From Verrucomicrobiota bacterium (lineage in GTDB: Bacteria; Verrucomicrobiota; Verrucomicrobiia; Limisphaerales; JAEYXS01), in the NCBI GenBank assembly GCA_023431185.1, contig JAEYXS010000026.1:1-64000 (forward strand): a DNA stretch of 64,000 nucleotides, written 5' to 3'. This document shows, in pieces, positions 62,393 through 64,000 of the stretch. The notes under the pieces were generated by a model, which ran no database searches, was not told where the DNA came from, and worked only from the letters and a program-made list of their open reading frames with translations. The position numbers were made by a program, and so were the translations under genes. How positions within the stretch are numbered: position 1 is the first letter of the stretch; every line of letters begins with the position of its first letter.

Positions 62393-63178
62393 TTATCCTT
62401 CGATCGAGATTTTCAGGCCATCATACGCCAGCTCCACGCCGGGCGGAAGCTCGGCCTGGTCGAGGTCATGGTCGTAATCATGCGTCAGGTGCGTGAGCAA
62501 GGTGCGGCCGGCCTGGATGCGGCGGGCGGTGGTCAGCGCTTCATCCAGGCACATGTGCGTCCAGTGCAGTTCCTTCCGCAGGGCGTCCAGCACCACGACC
62601 TCCACGCCGCGCACGGCCTCGATGGCGGCGGCGGGCACTTCTTTGCAGTCACTGAAGTAAGCGAGCTTTTTCCGGCCGTTATGTTCAAACAAAAATCCGG
62701 AAGTCGTCATGCGGCCATGCGGCAGGTCAAAGGCGGTGATGCGCAGATCGCCCAGCTCGAACGGTCCGGAGATGATGTGTGGCTCCGGGATGAAGTAGGT
62801 CTTGTACCAGGGGCCGTCATGGAAGGCGTAGGAATACACGCGCTTCAGATCCGCCATCGTGGCGGGGCTGGCGTAGATGGGGAGGCCGCCGCCGCGCAGA
62901 TCGCAAAACCGGCGGCAATCATCCAGGCCCATGATGTGGTCCGCATGCGAATGGGTGAAGAGGATGGCATCCAGCCACTTGATGCCCTCGCGCAGGACTT
63001 GGGTGCGGAAGTCCGGGGGCGTGTCCACGGCGATCTTCACCTTGTCCGTGGCCACGTAGATGGCGGAGCGGAGGCGATGGTTCTTGGGGTTGGCCAGGTA
63101 CGCGGGCGGATAATCCTTGCCGATGATGGGCACGCCCTGCGAGGTGCCCGACCCTAAGAATGTGAACTCAAACGCCAT
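62393..63178 (-). CDS. MBL-fold metallo-hydrolase, PhnP-like
   Basis: A 261-residue metallo-beta-lactamase-fold hydrolase. It opens with the PhnP-type FTFLGSGTSQGVPIIGKDYP, and the metal site is LFTHSHADHIMGLDDCRRF. Later strands include LAYFSDCKEVPAAA and TLLTHLTHDYDHD, which give the remaining histidines. PhnP cleaves cyclic phosphodiesters; relatives act on many phosphodiesters, so specificity is open. I chose the ATG at 63178; the frame to 63244 adds a non-conserved segment. First of a three-gene set with TIGR03790 and HAD. Confidence 0.88.
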   Translation of the reverse strand: MAFEFTFLGSGTSQGVPIIGKDYPPAYLANPKNHRLRSAIYVATDKVKIAVDTPPDFRTQVLREGIKWLDAILFTHSHADHIMGLDDCRRFCDLRGGGLPIYASPATMADLKRVYSYAFHDGPWYKTYFIPEPHIISGPFELGDLRITAFDLPHGRMTTSGFLFEHNGRKKLAYFSDCKEVPAAAIEAVRGVEVVVLDALRKELHWTHMCLDEALTTARRIQAGRTLLTHLTHDYDHDLDQAELPPGVELAYDGLKISIEG

Positions 63179-63389
63179 GCCGCCGTCTTTGTACAGGAAG
63201 AATGCGGGCGGGGCAAATGGGCTTCCAATGAAAATCACCGCCAATGGAGCGATAAATTTTCACCGAGGATGACTCTTCAATCCCAAGCCTGAAAGCCGGG
63301 CGTCTTGGCGTTTCCATCTTGCCGCGCTGAGAGCTGCATGCGATTATTTGGTTACTGCGAGAAAAACTGTTTGCCAGGTGAGGCGCGTC

Positions 63390-64000
63390 ATGGGACTCAA
63401 ATGCCATCAATGTCAGGCTCCACTTTACAGCCGTCGCACGAAAATTTGTGACGGTTGTGGCGCTCCCGTGCCGGCAGAACAGTTGCTCAGCGATGAAGCC
63501 GCCCGCCAACGCGAGGATGAACGTGCCTGGGCCAGGCAGATCGCCGGGCGCTTTGATGGGCCTTCCCGTGCCGCAGAACGGGATGAGCTGTCGGTCCAGA
63601 CCGTTCCCGATGCGCCCCGGCCACCATTGACGGAGGAAGAGGCGATCGCCTTGCTGCCGCGTGATTTCGCGGCAGAGTTCAAGCATCGCAAGCGGCGCAG
63701 TTTCCCGCTCTACATCCTTGGTTTTGCCTTGTTCCTAGTCCCGCTGTTCATCATCAACGCCTCAACGTTTCAGATTCGGCCCTCCACTTGGCTGGTGGTC
63801 CTGCTGTTGCCGTTGATTCCACTGGCTTTCAACTGGAATAGTGCCTCACCCACCTGCCCCAACTGCCGGCAGAACATTCGTGTCTGCCATCCCGAGCATT
63901 GCCATATTTGCGGCAAGCAGTTGAAGGACAAGAGCTGCCCCTCCTGCAATGTTCATTACTCATTACCCAGACGCCTGCTGACGGGCGGCGGCGGCCTCCT
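63390..64000 (+). CDS. Double zinc-ribbon membrane protein (3' end beyond window)
   Basis: An open frame from ATG at 63390, preceded by an AGGTGAGG ribosome site, runs to the window end (203 codons). It opens with one zinc ribbon (KCHQCQAPLY with CDGCGAPV). A charged helical region and two hydrophobic helices follow (FPLYILGFALFLVPLFIIN and WLVVLLLPLIPLAF). Cysteine-rich ribbons come after (CPNCRQNI, CHICGKQ, CPSCNVHY). It resembles other PVC zinc-ribbon membrane proteins. The gene is truncated by the window and its function is unknown. Confidence 0.7.
   Translation, partial: MGLKCHQCQAPLYSRRTKICDGCGAPVPAEQLLSDEAARQREDERAWARQIAGRFDGPSRAAERDELSVQTVPDAPRPPLTEEEAIALLPRDFAAEFKHRKRRSFPLYILGFALFLVPLFIINASTFQIRPSTWLVVLLLPLIPLAFNWNSASPTCPNCRQNIRVCHPEHCHICGKQLKDKSCPSCNVHYSLPRRLLTGGGGL

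Noticed and set aside
60811..62496. A 561-residue open frame on the + strand
   Set aside because: It is antisense to the TIGR03790 gene; the codon pattern is a shadow.

Overview
The window looks like chromosomal DNA from a Verrucomicrobiota bacterium, most likely of the Pedosphaera/Limisphaera type. This is an inference from gene content, not a database match. The supporting signs are secreted ThuA-fold proteins, an iduronate-sulfatase-like sulfatase, a sialidase-like propeller, a DUF6600 lipoprotein, TIGR03790 and DUF5069 proteins, HEAT-repeat proteins, an EF-hand/redoxin/cytochrome/copper-monooxygenase fusion, and many short dispersed hairpin repeats. I see no rRNA, tRNA, CRISPR array, prophage or complete insertion sequence.

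Layout. 1-3.7 kb: C-terminally cut RND lipid exporter (HpnN-like), a YbjQ-family protein and two small membrane proteins. 3.7-5.7 kb: a glcF-eda pair (glycolate oxidase Fe-S subunit and KDPG aldolase). 5.8-9.0 kb: two tandem HEAT-repeat paralogues, a decayed third copy, and a divergent sialidase-like gene. 9.1-15.3 kb: small membrane protein, ThuA protein, zinc-ribbon protein, a secreted protein and an 831-residue proline-rich lipoprotein. 15.5-25.1 kb: xseB-dxs, a DUF3298 protein, rhomboid protease, purB, msrB, an MFS nucleoside symporter and a three-repeat exported protein. 25.1-27.5 kb: zwf-pgl, which with eda gives much of an Entner-Doudoroff route; edd is not in the window. 27.5-31.6 kb: a repeat-rich spacer, sulfatase, AIM24-like protein and DUF5069 protein. 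31.8-33.7 kb: leuA preceded by what reads as a complete leucine attenuator (leader peptide, alternative hairpins, terminator). 34.2-47.6 kb: an eight-gene cluster of MoxR ATPase, DUF58, BatA-like and VWA proteins, a coiled-coil membrane protein, a secreted cyclase-fold protein and two paralogous secreted lectin-like proteins. 47.7-53.4 kb: amidohydrolase, LpxO-like hydroxylase, a second ThuA protein, a beta-propeller protein and an acyltransferase-3 protein with inserted ankyrin repeats. 53.6-56.6 kb: a MITE-like palindromic element, then fur-katG. 57.1-64 kb: the multidomain redox/copper protein, a membrane protein, an MBL-TIGR03790-HAD operon and a zinc-ribbon protein cut by the window end.

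The most notable items are the leucine attenuator, the large MoxR/VWA/secreted-protein cluster, the acyltransferase-ankyrin chimera, the 161-bp MITE-like element beside the fur-katG promoter, and several families of dispersed palindromic repeats, one of which has become part of a coding sequence.
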